Assembly: GCA_900547395.1 (NCBI GenBank)
Contig: URGP01000007.1
Span: 45,707 to 109,706 of the forward strand
Length of the DNA: 64,000 nt
DNA from: an uncultured Opitutales bacterium
Lineage (GTDB): Bacteria; Verrucomicrobiota; Verrucomicrobiia; Opitutales; Intestinicryptomonadaceae
Direction of reading: 5' to 3'
The first letter of the stretch is position 1. Every line of letters starts with the position of its first letter. Positions 37,847 through 46,483 of the stretch are shown piece after piece. A program made the position numbers and the translations under genes. The notes beneath the pieces were generated by a model. That model saw nothing but the letters and a program-made list of their open reading frames with translations, ran no database searches and was not told the DNA's origin.

Positions 37847-40825
37847 ATGAGCCAATTTAACCATAAAGAAATCAAATTAGAAGAAGCGATTGAGGATTTT
37901 TTGTGTTCGGCAAAGGGCGGGTTTATCAAGGGTAATGATAAGTCGTTCAATGCTGTATCGGCTCTTGATGAAAGTGTTTTGATAAAATTTATCAAGAAAT
38001 CCCAGCCAAAGGCTTGGGAGCGTTATCAACTTCTTTATGGTATTGATTCTGAACGCAAGTTTATAAAGCGTTTTTGCGAAGAGGTGGAATCGGACGGATT
38101 AATCAAAGTATTGCGAAATGGCATAAAAGACATGGGAGTTGAATTTAAGGTTGCATATTTCGCGCCGGAAACTTCCAAAAATCCGCAGTTAATTGAGCGT
38201 TTCAAGCACAATGTTTTGCAATGTGCGCGCCAATTCCATTATTCGCCGTCAGACCCCAAGAACACCATTGACATGGTGCTGCTTTTAAACGGCATACCGA
38301 TTGTAGCTCTCGAGCTTAAAGACGAATTTTCAGGGCAAACTGTAGATGACGCTATCAGGCAATACAAGTTAGATCGCAACCACAAAGACCCGATTTTTGC
38401 GTTTAACCGCAGACTTCTTGTTTGTTTTGCCGTAGATTTAGCCAATGTCTTTATGACAACGAAAGTTGCAGGTGTTTCTACTTGTTTTCTCCCGTTTAAC
38501 CAAGGCTCAAATGGCGCCGGCAATGTCGGAGGCAAGGGCAATCCGCCAAATCCTGATAATTTTATGACATCTTATCTTTGGGAAAATGTTCTCCGCAAAG
38601 ACAGGTTGATGGAAATCTTGCAAAAGTTCATTCATTTGGAAAAAAAGCCGGACGGCAAGCAGAACATAATTTTCCCCCGCTATCACCAATTAGACGTTGT
38701 CACAAGGCTTTTGGCAGACGTAAAACAAAATGGCTCAGGCAAAAATTATTTGATTCAGCACAGCGCGGGCAGCGGCAAGTCAAACTCTATCGCATGGCTT
38801 GCTCACAGACTTTCAGGGCTTCACAACAACAATGACGAAAAGATTTTTAATTCTGTAATTATCGTTACAGATAGAAAAGTCTTAGACGCTCAACTGCAAG
38901 ATACCGTTTATCAGTTCGACCACACAAGAGGTGTTGTTCAAAAAATCTACAAAAACGCAAAACAACTCTTAGAGGCAATAAATAACAGAGTTCCTATTAT
39001 CATCACAACTTTACAAAAATTCCCAGTCATATTTGAACAAGTTAAAGCTGGTGACAGAAACTTTGCTGTTATTTGCGACGAAGCTCACTCATCGCAAACA
39101 GGCTTGGCTGCAAAAAAGCTAAAGTTCGCACTTGCCAATATGGAAAAAGAACTTGAAGAAGCTGCAAAAATAGACAGCGAATCGGGCGATGAAAAATGCG
39201 AGTATGACAACAAAATCTTAGAAGAATTGGCATCGCATGGAAATCACAAAAACTTGTCGTTCTTTGCGTTCACCGCAACCCCCAAAGGCAAAACATTGCA
39301 GATGTTCGGCACTCAAATGCAAGACGGCTCATTTAGGGCTTATCACATCTATTCAATGCGTCAGGCAATAGAGGAGGGATTTATTTTAGACGTTCTCAAA
39401 AATTACACAACTTACAAAACTTACTACAAAATCGCAAAAACAGACGAGAACGATCCTGAATTTGACAAGCGCAAGGCTTCGAGGGCTGTTCGTAATTTTC
39501 AGTCATTGCACCCTCACAACATATCGCAAAAAACTGCGATAATGATTGAGCATATTCGCGACATTACCGCAAATAAAATCGGCGGACGGGCAAAAGCAAT
39601 GGTCGTTACCGCATCAAGGCTTCACGCTGTTCGCTATTTTAAAGAGTTCAAGAATTTCATAAAAGACAATGGCTATGATAATCTTGATGTACTTGTGGCG
39701 TTCTCTGGTGAACTCGTCGATGGGGATGTGTCTTATACCGAAGAAAAATGCAATAAGGCAAAATCTGGCGAAACAATAAAAGAAAGCCAGCTTAAAGACT
39801 ATTTTAAGGGCGAAGATTTCAACATACTTATAGTGGCTGAAAAATATCAAACCGGATTCGATGAGCCGCTATTGCATACAATGTTTGTCGATAAGCGTCT
39901 GATCGGCGTGAATGCGGTGCAAACTCTTTCAAGATTAAACCGTACCTGTCCCGGCAAAGAAGATACATTTATCTTGGATTTTGTAAATGAGCCTGAGGAC
40001 ATAAAAGAAGCTTTCAGCCCATTCTATCAGGCAACCGTTCTTCAAGAAGAATCCGACCCAAACCGCATTTACGAGTTGAAGAAAATTTTAGATAACTCTG
40101 CCATCTATACCCGTCAGCAAATTGATGATGTAGCAGAAATTTACTTCAAAGCCGGCCAACAAGAAAAATCTGCTGTCGGGAAAATCCGTTCAATATTAGA
40201 AGATTCCATAAAAATTTACATTGGGCTAAAACGTGACGACAAAGATAAAGTTTTGTCAGCATTGGAATCTTATGTAAGCTTCCACAGCTTCATAACTCAA
40301 ATCTGCAGAATGTACGACAAGGACTTGCTAAAATTCGCAGTATTTGCGAAATTCCTCTTGAAAGTAATTCCACGCGACAAGGCTGAGAAAGTTCAACTCG
40401 ATGACATGATTCTTCTTGAATACTACAAAAATGAAAAGAAGTACGGCGGAAGCATAGCACTTGAAAATAAAGATGGCAATGTAATGCCAATGACAGGCGC
40501 CGGCAAAAAATCAGAACCTAAAAAAGATAAACTTTCGCTAATTGTTGACGATATCAACAAGCAATTCGGAACTCGTTTTACCGAAATGGATAAGGTCTTA
40601 AAACAAATTGAAAACGACCTTGTAAACGATCCCGAGCTGCAAAAGTTTGCCAAAAGCGATAGGGAAACCATCAGGATTGTTTACGATAAGCTTTTCCCTG
40701 AAAGACTCGCAACTCGCTACGCAAACAATGAGGAATTTTTCAGCAGAATGTGTGGCGACAAAAAGTTTATGGAAGACATTATGGCGCGTCTTTTCCCGAT
40801 AGTTTTGCAAAGGCTGATAAAGTAA
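37847..40825 (+). CDS. hsdR: Type I restriction endonuclease subunit R
   Basis: A 992-residue motor and nuclease subunit. The N-terminal PD-(D/E)xK nuclease is seen in DMVLLLNGIPIVALELKDEF; the superfamily 2 motor has Walker A SAGSGKSNS (Lys311), DEAH box ICDEAHSSQTG, FTATP, and the late motif VQTLSRLNRTCPG. The C-terminal helical region binds the methylase core. It is complete and last in the five-gene cluster, so the type I system appears intact. Length matches the common 1000-residue HsdR. Confidence 0.95.
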   Translation: MSQFNHKEIKLEEAIEDFLCSAKGGFIKGNDKSFNAVSALDESVLIKFIKKSQPKAWERYQLLYGIDSERKFIKRFCEEVESDGLIKVLRNGIKDMGVEFKVAYFAPETSKNPQLIERFKHNVLQCARQFHYSPSDPKNTIDMVLLLNGIPIVALELKDEFSGQTVDDAIRQYKLDRNHKDPIFAFNRRLLVCFAVDLANVFMTTKVAGVSTCFLPFNQGSNGAGNVGGKGNPPNPDNFMTSYLWENVLRKDRLMEILQKFIHLEKKPDGKQNIIFPRYHQLDVVTRLLADVKQNGSGKNYLIQHSAGSGKSNSIAWLAHRLSGLHNNNDEKIFNSVIIVTDRKVLDAQLQDTVYQFDHTRGVVQKIYKNAKQLLEAINNRVPIIITTLQKFPVIFEQVKAGDRNFAVICDEAHSSQTGLAAKKLKFALANMEKELEEAAKIDSESGDEKCEYDNKILEELASHGNHKNLSFFAFTATPKGKTLQMFGTQMQDGSFRAYHIYSMRQAIEEGFILDVLKNYTTYKTYYKIAKTDENDPEFDKRKASRAVRNFQSLHPHNISQKTAIMIEHIRDITANKIGGRAKAMVVTASRLHAVRYFKEFKNFIKDNGYDNLDVLVAFSGELVDGDVSYTEEKCNKAKSGETIKESQLKDYFKGEDFNILIVAEKYQTGFDEPLLHTMFVDKRLIGVNAVQTLSRLNRTCPGKEDTFILDFVNEPEDIKEAFSPFYQATVLQEESDPNRIYELKKILDNSAIYTRQQIDDVAEIYFKAGQQEKSAVGKIRSILEDSIKIYIGLKRDDKDKVLSALESYVSFHSFITQICRMYDKDLLKFAVFAKFLLKVIPRDKAEKVQLDDMILLEYYKNEKKYGGSIALENKDGNVMPMTGAGKKSEPKKDKLSLIVDDINKQFGTRFTEMDKVLKQIENDLVNDPELQKFAKSDRETIRIVYDKLFPERLATRYANNEEFFSRMCGDKKFMEDIMARLFPIVLQRLIK

Positions 40826-41040
40826 AATAGATTAGGTAGAATTCAAATAATTTAAAATTTTACATGTTGTACGGATTGAAAATCTATATGGATTTTTTTC
40901 AAATAGTATTAAAAATAAACCGCATCCGAACATGTAATTAAAAAAGTAATTTGTGGACGGATTGGTGCGGTTGAAATAAGCGCAAGGTGTAAACGGGGAT
41001 TATCGCAATGATGTTGGGGCGGGGCACAGGTATTATGCAA
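40826..41040. other. Non-coding spacer with imperfect inverted repeats
   Basis: No gene is seen. TTTTACATGTTGTACGGAT near 40857-40875 is matched by CCGCATCCGAACATGTAA (40920-40937) in reverse complement with a gap, and CCGCATCCG also pairs with CGGATTGGTGCGG (40958-40970). It may be a weak terminator of the hsd cluster or a remnant of a mobile element end. Confidence 0.3.
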
Positions 41041-41070
41041 AAAATCCCGACGCCAATGCCTCGGGATTTT
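41041..41070 (-). terminator. Terminator of tRNA-Leu
   Basis: AAAATCCCGA and TCGGGATTTT form a perfect 10-base stem directly past the 3' end of the minus-strand tRNA-Leu. Confidence 0.85.
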
Positions 41071-41072
41071 TA

Positions 41073-41157
41073 TGCTTAAGACGGGACTTGAACCCGTACG
41101 ACTGTTTAAAGTCAGCGGATTTTAAGTCCGCAGCGTCTACCATTCCGCCACTCAAGC
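41073..41157 (-). tRNA. tRNA-Leu (anticodon UAA)
   Basis: An 85-base class II tRNA on the minus strand. The acceptor stem is GCTTGAG with CTTAAGC (one G-U pair), the anticodon loop CTTAAAA gives TAA, and a long variable arm and T-arm GGTTCAAGTCC follow. The 3' CCA is not encoded, unlike in the two tRNA-Ser genes of this window. Confidence 0.93.
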
Positions 41158-41348
41158 GTTAAAACAGAATCGCGTTTTCGCGATTATTAAAATGAGAAAT
41201 CTACATTATATTGAGAATTTGTCCATACTTTTTTTGTTTTAAGCGAATTTTCCTTGTTTGCATCGGGTTTTATATTTTGTTTGATTATTGTTTTAGGTAT
41301 GGGTTTGTTGATTTTTAGTTAGTTATGAAATTTTTTACGAAATAAGTG

Positions 41349-41376
41349 TTGACAGTAAATCTTTCGGTTTTAAACT
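41349..41376 (+). promoter_or_regulatory. Possible promoter of the PEP-CTERM gene
   Basis: TTGACA at 41349-41354 and TAAACT at 41371-41376 with a 16-base spacer, 30 bases before the ATG at 41406. A second TATAAT lies at 41390-41395 without a clear -35. Confidence 0.4.
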
Positions 41377-41405
41377 TAATTTCAAATCTTATAATTTAAA
41401 TACTT

Positions 41406-44197
41406 ATGAAAAATTTAACACTAACCTCATTATCTACCCTTGTCGCATTTGCGGCTATCCCTTCTTTTGCTCAGGTTTACGACTGGAAGTTTGAAACTTC
41501 GGAGCCTACCGATATAAATTGGTCGGACATTGAATGGTCAAAAACTGAAACCACGCAACCTCGCGACAGGTTTTTTTGAATCTCAACAATTCCACTTCTT
41601 CCACTGTTAAAATTGTCGGCGGAGAGACTGTCAATATGCTCGAAGACGCTTCGATGTATTTGCAAAATAACACAAAGCTTGTCATTGGCGATACAGAAGG
41701 AGATCAGATTTCAACATTGCATTTTGTAGCAACAGGCTCGAAAGATACGTTTTTGGAAATAACGGGGAGTTCGAGTGTTGTAGTGAACAAAAACGGTGTT
41801 TTGACGATGGATGCCAATCGTCCAATTCGTTGGTGGAGTCCTTCTAACACTGTTGCTGATGATTTTGTGGCATTCTTGGTGGACGGCGGTACGGTTAACG
41901 GCAGTGTTAATGTCGGAACGGTCCAAAACAATGTCGGCAAGGTCAATGCGGTATTCCAAAATGGTGCGACTCTCAACCGAAATACAGAAGTTAATCCATT
42001 GGGAATGAATGGCAAGGGTACGCTCACTTTTGATAATTCCACTTACAATGTTTGGAACATAAACAATCTCGGCACAAACAACGGCTGGGGTAATCACGTT
42101 ATGAATACCGGAGCTGATAATCAAGACTATCAGAATTCGGTTGTCATTACAAATGGTTCAGTTTGGAACGGTGCCGGTGTTCTTACTTTGGGGGGTGACG
42201 GCAAGGCTACCGGTGTAACTTATTACGACTTTTCTTCCGATATTACAAATTCCGGAATGTCCGGTGCGGATTTGACTTTGCAAGTCGGCAGGGCAACGAG
42301 CGAAGAAAGTTTCTTTAAATTCGCAATCACAAACGGCGGTAAAGTTTCGGCAAAGAATGTTGTATTGGGCGCACAGGATAACCCAAAGAGCCAGCACACG
42401 ATGGGGTCTTTCACCTTTGAAATGGAAGGCGACAGTGCCGACAATATGGCAAGGTTTGCCGCTTTTGGTCAAACCATTTGGAATCTTGCCCGCACAAATG
42501 CAGACAGCACTTGGAATACGAACTTCTTGATGAAGGGCAATGCAAAGTACCAGACAGTCGGTTCATTTGATGTTGCAAGAAATGAGGATTTCGGCGGCAC
42601 TGCCAACTTCATTATGAGCGGAGACAACAATATATTCCAAATTGGCGGCAATTTTAATGTTAAGGGCGGCTGGAATCATACAAATGTTTCTGAAGCGGAA
42701 ATCAACATTTCAATTGCCGATGCCACAAATTCGACATTCCAGACAAACGGCATGAATGTTTATTCGCACGGCAACAGCAGAATAGACATTGATTTCTTGG
42801 GAAGCACGAATACTCTTTCGTTTACAAATTCCGACTTCAATATGCATTCGTCTAAAATCGAGGGCGATTCTGTCGCATCGGTTGAAATCGGCGTTGCAAC
42901 ATTTACGTCGGTCAAGAATTTCCGTTTGACAAACAATGCTTCCGGTCAGCAGGAATTGGTGTTCTCAAACGGGGTAAACGCAACGTTAAACAGCGCAAGC
43001 TTCTCACAGTCGGATATTGAAGGCGGAGATGCAGTTAGCTACTATGTTGTAAAAGACGGCGCAACGCTTACAACTAATGCAGACAATGGATACAGTACTC
43101 AGAATGGTGCTATGCGTTCGGGCGAAGTCGGCATCAAGCTCTTGGGCGACGGCTCTTCTTTCATTTCAAAAGGACAGATGAACATCCATCCCGGCAATGA
43201 AGGCAATACGGGCGGTACTTACGCAATCAGAATGCTTGGCACGAACGGACTTTTTGAAGCCCAAAAGAATTTGCACTTAAGTGGCTTGTTTCAGGGCGAC
43301 AATGCAATGTACTTGTTTGAAATGCAAGGTTCCGGCAACACTGCAAATATAAACACATTCAATTTGGGCAACAACAATTCGACTGCCGGCACATACCGCT
43401 TCTATTCCAAGAGCGATTCTGCGGAAAAGAAGAATAATCTCATCGTTACAAATACGACGATTGCATTGGAAGGTCAGATGGTCGAATCTACTGCTGTTCG
43501 CGAATTCATTATGGCTGGCAACACCACCTTGCGCACAAGCGAAGGCGGCGGCGTTGTAATGAAAGTTCACGAATACGGCGGCAAGGATTACTTGGGCGGA
43601 ACAGGACTTTTTGAAGTTCGCGGTTCGGGCAACGACGCTTTGTTTACTGAGCTTAAATTCGGCAACGGCATCGCTTCGAGCGGAACTGCAATAATGCGCA
43701 TTGTCGGCGGCGGTTCTTCCATTGAAACAAGAACTTTCAGAATGATGAGCGGCGCGTGGACTTCTCTTGATGAGCGCATTGGCGGCGTTTTAGAATATAA
43801 ATTCGACGATACGGGTATTTCCGCAATCAAGATTACAAACAATATCGATAACTCTTTCAACGGAATTTTGAGCGTCGATTTTACGGGAATGTCGGGCAAT
43901 TACGAGAACGAACGTTTTGTTTTGATTTCGAGCGCGGACGGCAACCTTGAAAACAAAATCGCTGAATATTGGTATAGTTTTGAATATGATGAAGTCTTGG
44001 ACCAGATGGAAGTCATAACCAGAGGCTTGGATAACGAATCTTATATCTTTGCGGTTGAAGACAGCCTCGAAAACGAAGGATACAAAGATTTTGTTGTTTA
44101 CTATACGGGATCTTCCGTAATTCCTGAACCTTCCACATATGCGGCGATTTTCGGGGCATTGGCTCTCGCGTTTGCGGCGTATCGCAGAAGAAAGTAA
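41406..44197 (+). pseudogene. PEP-CTERM surface protein, frameshifted after the signal peptide
   Basis: A large exported protein in two frames. Frame one (41406-41579) encodes a signal peptide (MKNLTLTSLSTLVAFAA, cut after SFA) and about 35 more residues, stopping at TGA directly after a run of seven T (41571-41577). The body (in frame from 41573 to 44197, about 870 residues) is rich in Asn, Ser, Thr and Gly with repeating beta-helix-like strands, and ends with VIPEPSTYAAIFGA, a membrane helix and YRRRK, the PEP-CTERM sorting tag. One extra T in the run would join both parts. It may be a real frameshift, phase variation, slippage during expression, or a read error. No function beyond surface display is evident. 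Confidence 0.75.
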
Positions 44198-44223
44198 TTT
44201 TATAAATTGCAAGAAAATCAATG

Positions 44224-44257
44224 GAAGACTGTCTTTTCGGGCAGTCTTCTTTTTTTA
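44224..44257 (+). terminator. Terminator after the PEP-CTERM gene
   Basis: GAAGACTG pairs with CAGTCTTC around a 10-base loop and is followed by a T-run. Confidence 0.8.
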
Positions 44258-44394
44258 GCTTATATTTTGGGATTATGGGATTTTATATATTTTACATTGC
44301 GAAAAAACATATTTTGCGGCTAATTAAAATCTTCGTCTTGTGTCGCCTGAACTTGACTTGTTTTGGGATAGGGTTTTTATTTGTATGAAGTTTT

Positions 44395-45474
44395 ATGGCA
44401 ATTTTAGACTGGTTTAAAAATCTGTTTTTTGGCGCGTCCGAGCCTTTTTCGGATGCCGGCACGTTTTTTGTCTGGGAGCCTTGTTCGAAGTCGCATTCCG
44501 AGGTTGTGCCAGGCTATGCAAAATATTTGCTTGATTTGGGTTATAAGGTTTCCGTCATTGTAAATCCCGAAAAGCTGAAAGAGGGTGTGTTTTGCAGGTT
44601 TTCAGACCCGAATTTGATTTTAAACAGCATCAGCCGCTCAAAGGCAAAAAAGTTCTTTTCAAAAATGGGCTTGTCAAACGCCAAAGGCATTTTGGTGACA
44701 ACGGTCGGCAAGCTCTCGAACGGCAGGGATTATAACGGCGCGTACGAGTTTTTTGCGAAGAAGCTCCCCGGACAGAAAACCCTGTTTGTCGAGCACGAAA
44801 TAAAGCCTGCGGTCGATGGCGGAACTTGGGACGAAAATATCATAACCCTGCGCAAGCCCGACTACAAGGGCGCAAAGAGCGTTGTGGTAAACCCGCATTA
44901 CTTTGGAAATGTACGCATAACGAATAAAAGCGAAGACATCGTAAAATTCATTGTCGTTGGCGCGTTGCAGGATAAGCGCAGGGATTGTTCCATAATTCTT
45001 AGCGCGTTTGAAAAGCTTATAGACCGCGGCATAACGAACGTGAAGCTTATCGCGGTGGGGAAGGGGGCAGTGAATTTGCCCGAAAAAATAAAGCCCTATG
45101 TTGAGCTTAAAGGCTCGCTTCCGTTTAAAGATATGTATGATGAAGTTGAAAAGGCGGATTTCTTTTTGACTTCTTACGAGCCTGATTTCGCGCCGCATTT
45201 GCGCTACATAACAACCGGCACGAGCGGCGCGTTTCAGCTTGTTTACGGCTTTTTGAAGCCCGTTGTAATTCAGGAGAAATTCGCGCCGATAAACGGGTTT
45301 AACGACAAAAACTCCGTCATATATTCAGATTCTTCAAGTTATTCCGAAGCCTTGGAGCGGTGCGTAAAAATGTCCGCGGGCGAATATGGCAAAATGCAGG
45401 CAAATTTGAAAGCTCTGGCGGATGAAATTTATGCGCAGTCTTTGCTTGCCCTTAAAGAGCTGATTGAAAAATAA
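44395..45474 (+). CDS. Putative GT-B fold glycosyltransferase
   Basis: A 359-residue protein of the general GT4-like layout. The N-terminal half has a SHSEVVPGYAKYLLDLGYKV pattern as in glycosyltransferases that act on a sugar acceptor. The C-terminal half has IVVGALQDKRRDCSIILSAF and a stretch LKGSLPFKDMYDEVEKADF, typical of the nucleotide-sugar binding domain, then an acidic region near FKPV-like FLKPVVIQEKF. No close family was recognised, and sugar and acceptor are unknown. It is a single gene with no operon partners. Confidence 0.55.
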   Translation: MAILDWFKNLFFGASEPFSDAGTFFVWEPCSKSHSEVVPGYAKYLLDLGYKVSVIVNPEKLKEGVFCRFSDPNLILNSISRSKAKKFFSKMGLSNAKGILVTTVGKLSNGRDYNGAYEFFAKKLPGQKTLFVEHEIKPAVDGGTWDENIITLRKPDYKGAKSVVVNPHYFGNVRITNKSEDIVKFIVVGALQDKRRDCSIILSAFEKLIDRGITNVKLIAVGKGAVNLPEKIKPYVELKGSLPFKDMYDEVEKADFFLTSYEPDFAPHLRYITTGTSGAFQLVYGFLKPVVIQEKFAPINGFNDKNSVIYSDSSSYSEALERCVKMSAGEYGKMQANLKALADEIYAQSLLALKELIEK

Positions 45475-45510
45475 TGTTTTGAATACTGTGCGCCGCCAAG
45501 TTTCGCGCGG

Positions 45511-45738
45511 CTATCTCACCGATATGTTTTGCTTTTGAGCCTCGTTTATTACCTGGTTTTTGAAAGTGTTGTTTATTTGGCAGTGCTCGCACTGCTGGGA
45601 TATTTCAATGCGGGCGGCTATAAAGGCGGAAAGATTGCCCGCGTACCATTTGTTTGCCAGTTTTTGCGCGATTTCAAGAGAGTGCGGACTTAAAATAATA
45701 GTTTTGCGAACCCACATTTCATTATTTGTCTTTTTCAT
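45511..45738 (-). CDS. Small ribbon-helix-helix-like protein
   Basis: A 75-residue protein. The stretch RKTIILSPHSLEIAQKLANK followed by NLSAFIAARIE looks like a strand-helix-helix DNA-binding fold of the CopG/Arc type. Two Cys (CEHC) follow. No partner toxin or second gene is next to it. It may be a transcription regulator or an orphan antitoxin. Function not established. Confidence 0.5.
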   Translation of the reverse strand: MKKTNNEMWVRKTIILSPHSLEIAQKLANKWYAGNLSAFIAARIEISQQCEHCQINNTFKNQVINEAQKQNISVR

Positions 45739-45878
45739 AATGCCTATGTTTTAGTTTATTATGATTTTTTCAACAAAATTATCTTGTAATGATATAAAAT
45801 AATAATTTATTACTAAATGATTGTGCAATAATTTTTTAAAGCCGAAAAATATTTTTTATGCCGCGGATTTTGCAAAAA

Positions 45879-45905
45879 AAAACCTGCCTCAATGCGGCAG
45901 GTTTT
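45879..45905 (-). terminator. Terminator of kdsC
   Basis: AAAACCTGCC pairs with GGCAGGTTTT, 23 bases past the kdsC stop on the minus strand. Confidence 0.8.
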
Positions 45906-45927
45906 CAAATTCGATTGTTCTTGCGCC

Positions 45928-46407
45928 TTATGCGAGACCTTTCTCAAAAATCAGCTCTATAAATTCTCTGACAGCCCCTTCGCCGCCCTTTTTGGAAAGC
46001 TTTATGATGTTTGGAATTTCCGCGATTTTTTTTACGGCGTCGGCGGGGCAGGCTTTAAGCCCGACGGCGGACAGAAGCTCGAAATCGTTTATGTCGTCCC
46101 CGACGTAGGCGACTTCATCGAGGCTTATGCCGATTTCCCCGCAAAGTTCCGTAATTGTTTCGATTTTGGGGCGTTTGCCCTGAAACAGATAGTCGATTTC
46201 AAGCTTTTTTGCCCTGCGGCTTACAATTTCGGTATTTTCGGAAGTTATGATTGCAGTTTTTACGCCTTTTGCCTGGATGAGCTTTATGCCCATTCCGTCG
46301 CGCGTGTTAAACTTCTTAAATTCGTCGCCGTTTGCGCAGTAATACATTCCCGCGTCCGTCAGTGTCCCGTCAACGTCGGTTGCAAATAGTTTTATTTTTT
46401 GAGCCAT
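45928..46407 (-). CDS. kdsC: 3-deoxy-D-manno-octulosonate 8-phosphate phosphatase
   Basis: A 159-residue HAD-family phosphatase (YrbI type) that makes Kdo from Kdo-8-phosphate, the step before CMP-Kdo. Motif I is ATDVDGTLTD, then ITSENTEIV, Lys in FQGKRPK, and motif IV YVGDDINDFELL. The ATG at 46407 is chosen, since longer forms run into the terminator hairpin of valS and add a non-homologous head. It works with waaA (1.5-2.8 kb) in lipopolysaccharide core synthesis. Confidence 0.92.
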   Translation of the reverse strand: MAQKIKLFATDVDGTLTDAGMYYCANGDEFKKFNTRDGMGIKLIQAKGVKTAIITSENTEIVSRRAKKLEIDYLFQGKRPKIETITELCGEIGISLDEVAYVGDDINDFELLSAVGLKACPADAVKKIAEIPNIIKLSKKGGEGAVREFIELIFEKGLA

Positions 46408-46444
46408 AAATTTTTGTTTTGTTAAAATAGCGGTGTTTGCGAAA

Positions 46445-46474
46445 AAAAATCCGCACTGTTTTGCGCGGATTTTT
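46445..46474 (-). terminator. Terminator of valS
   Basis: AAAAATCCGC pairs with GCGGATTTTT in the gap between valS and kdsC, so the two minus-strand genes are probably separate transcripts. Confidence 0.75.
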
Positions 46475-46483
46475 ACGATGCCT

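Noticed and set aside
41571..41579. Programmed -1 ribosomal frameshifting at the T7 run
   Set aside because: The zero-frame codons (AGG TTT TTT TGA) do not form a proper X XXY YYZ slippery site because the base before the first TTT is G, so slippage at the DNA or RNA level is the better explanation.
45511..45738. Toxin-antitoxin pair around the small RHH-like gene
   Set aside because: No second small gene lies next to it on either strand.
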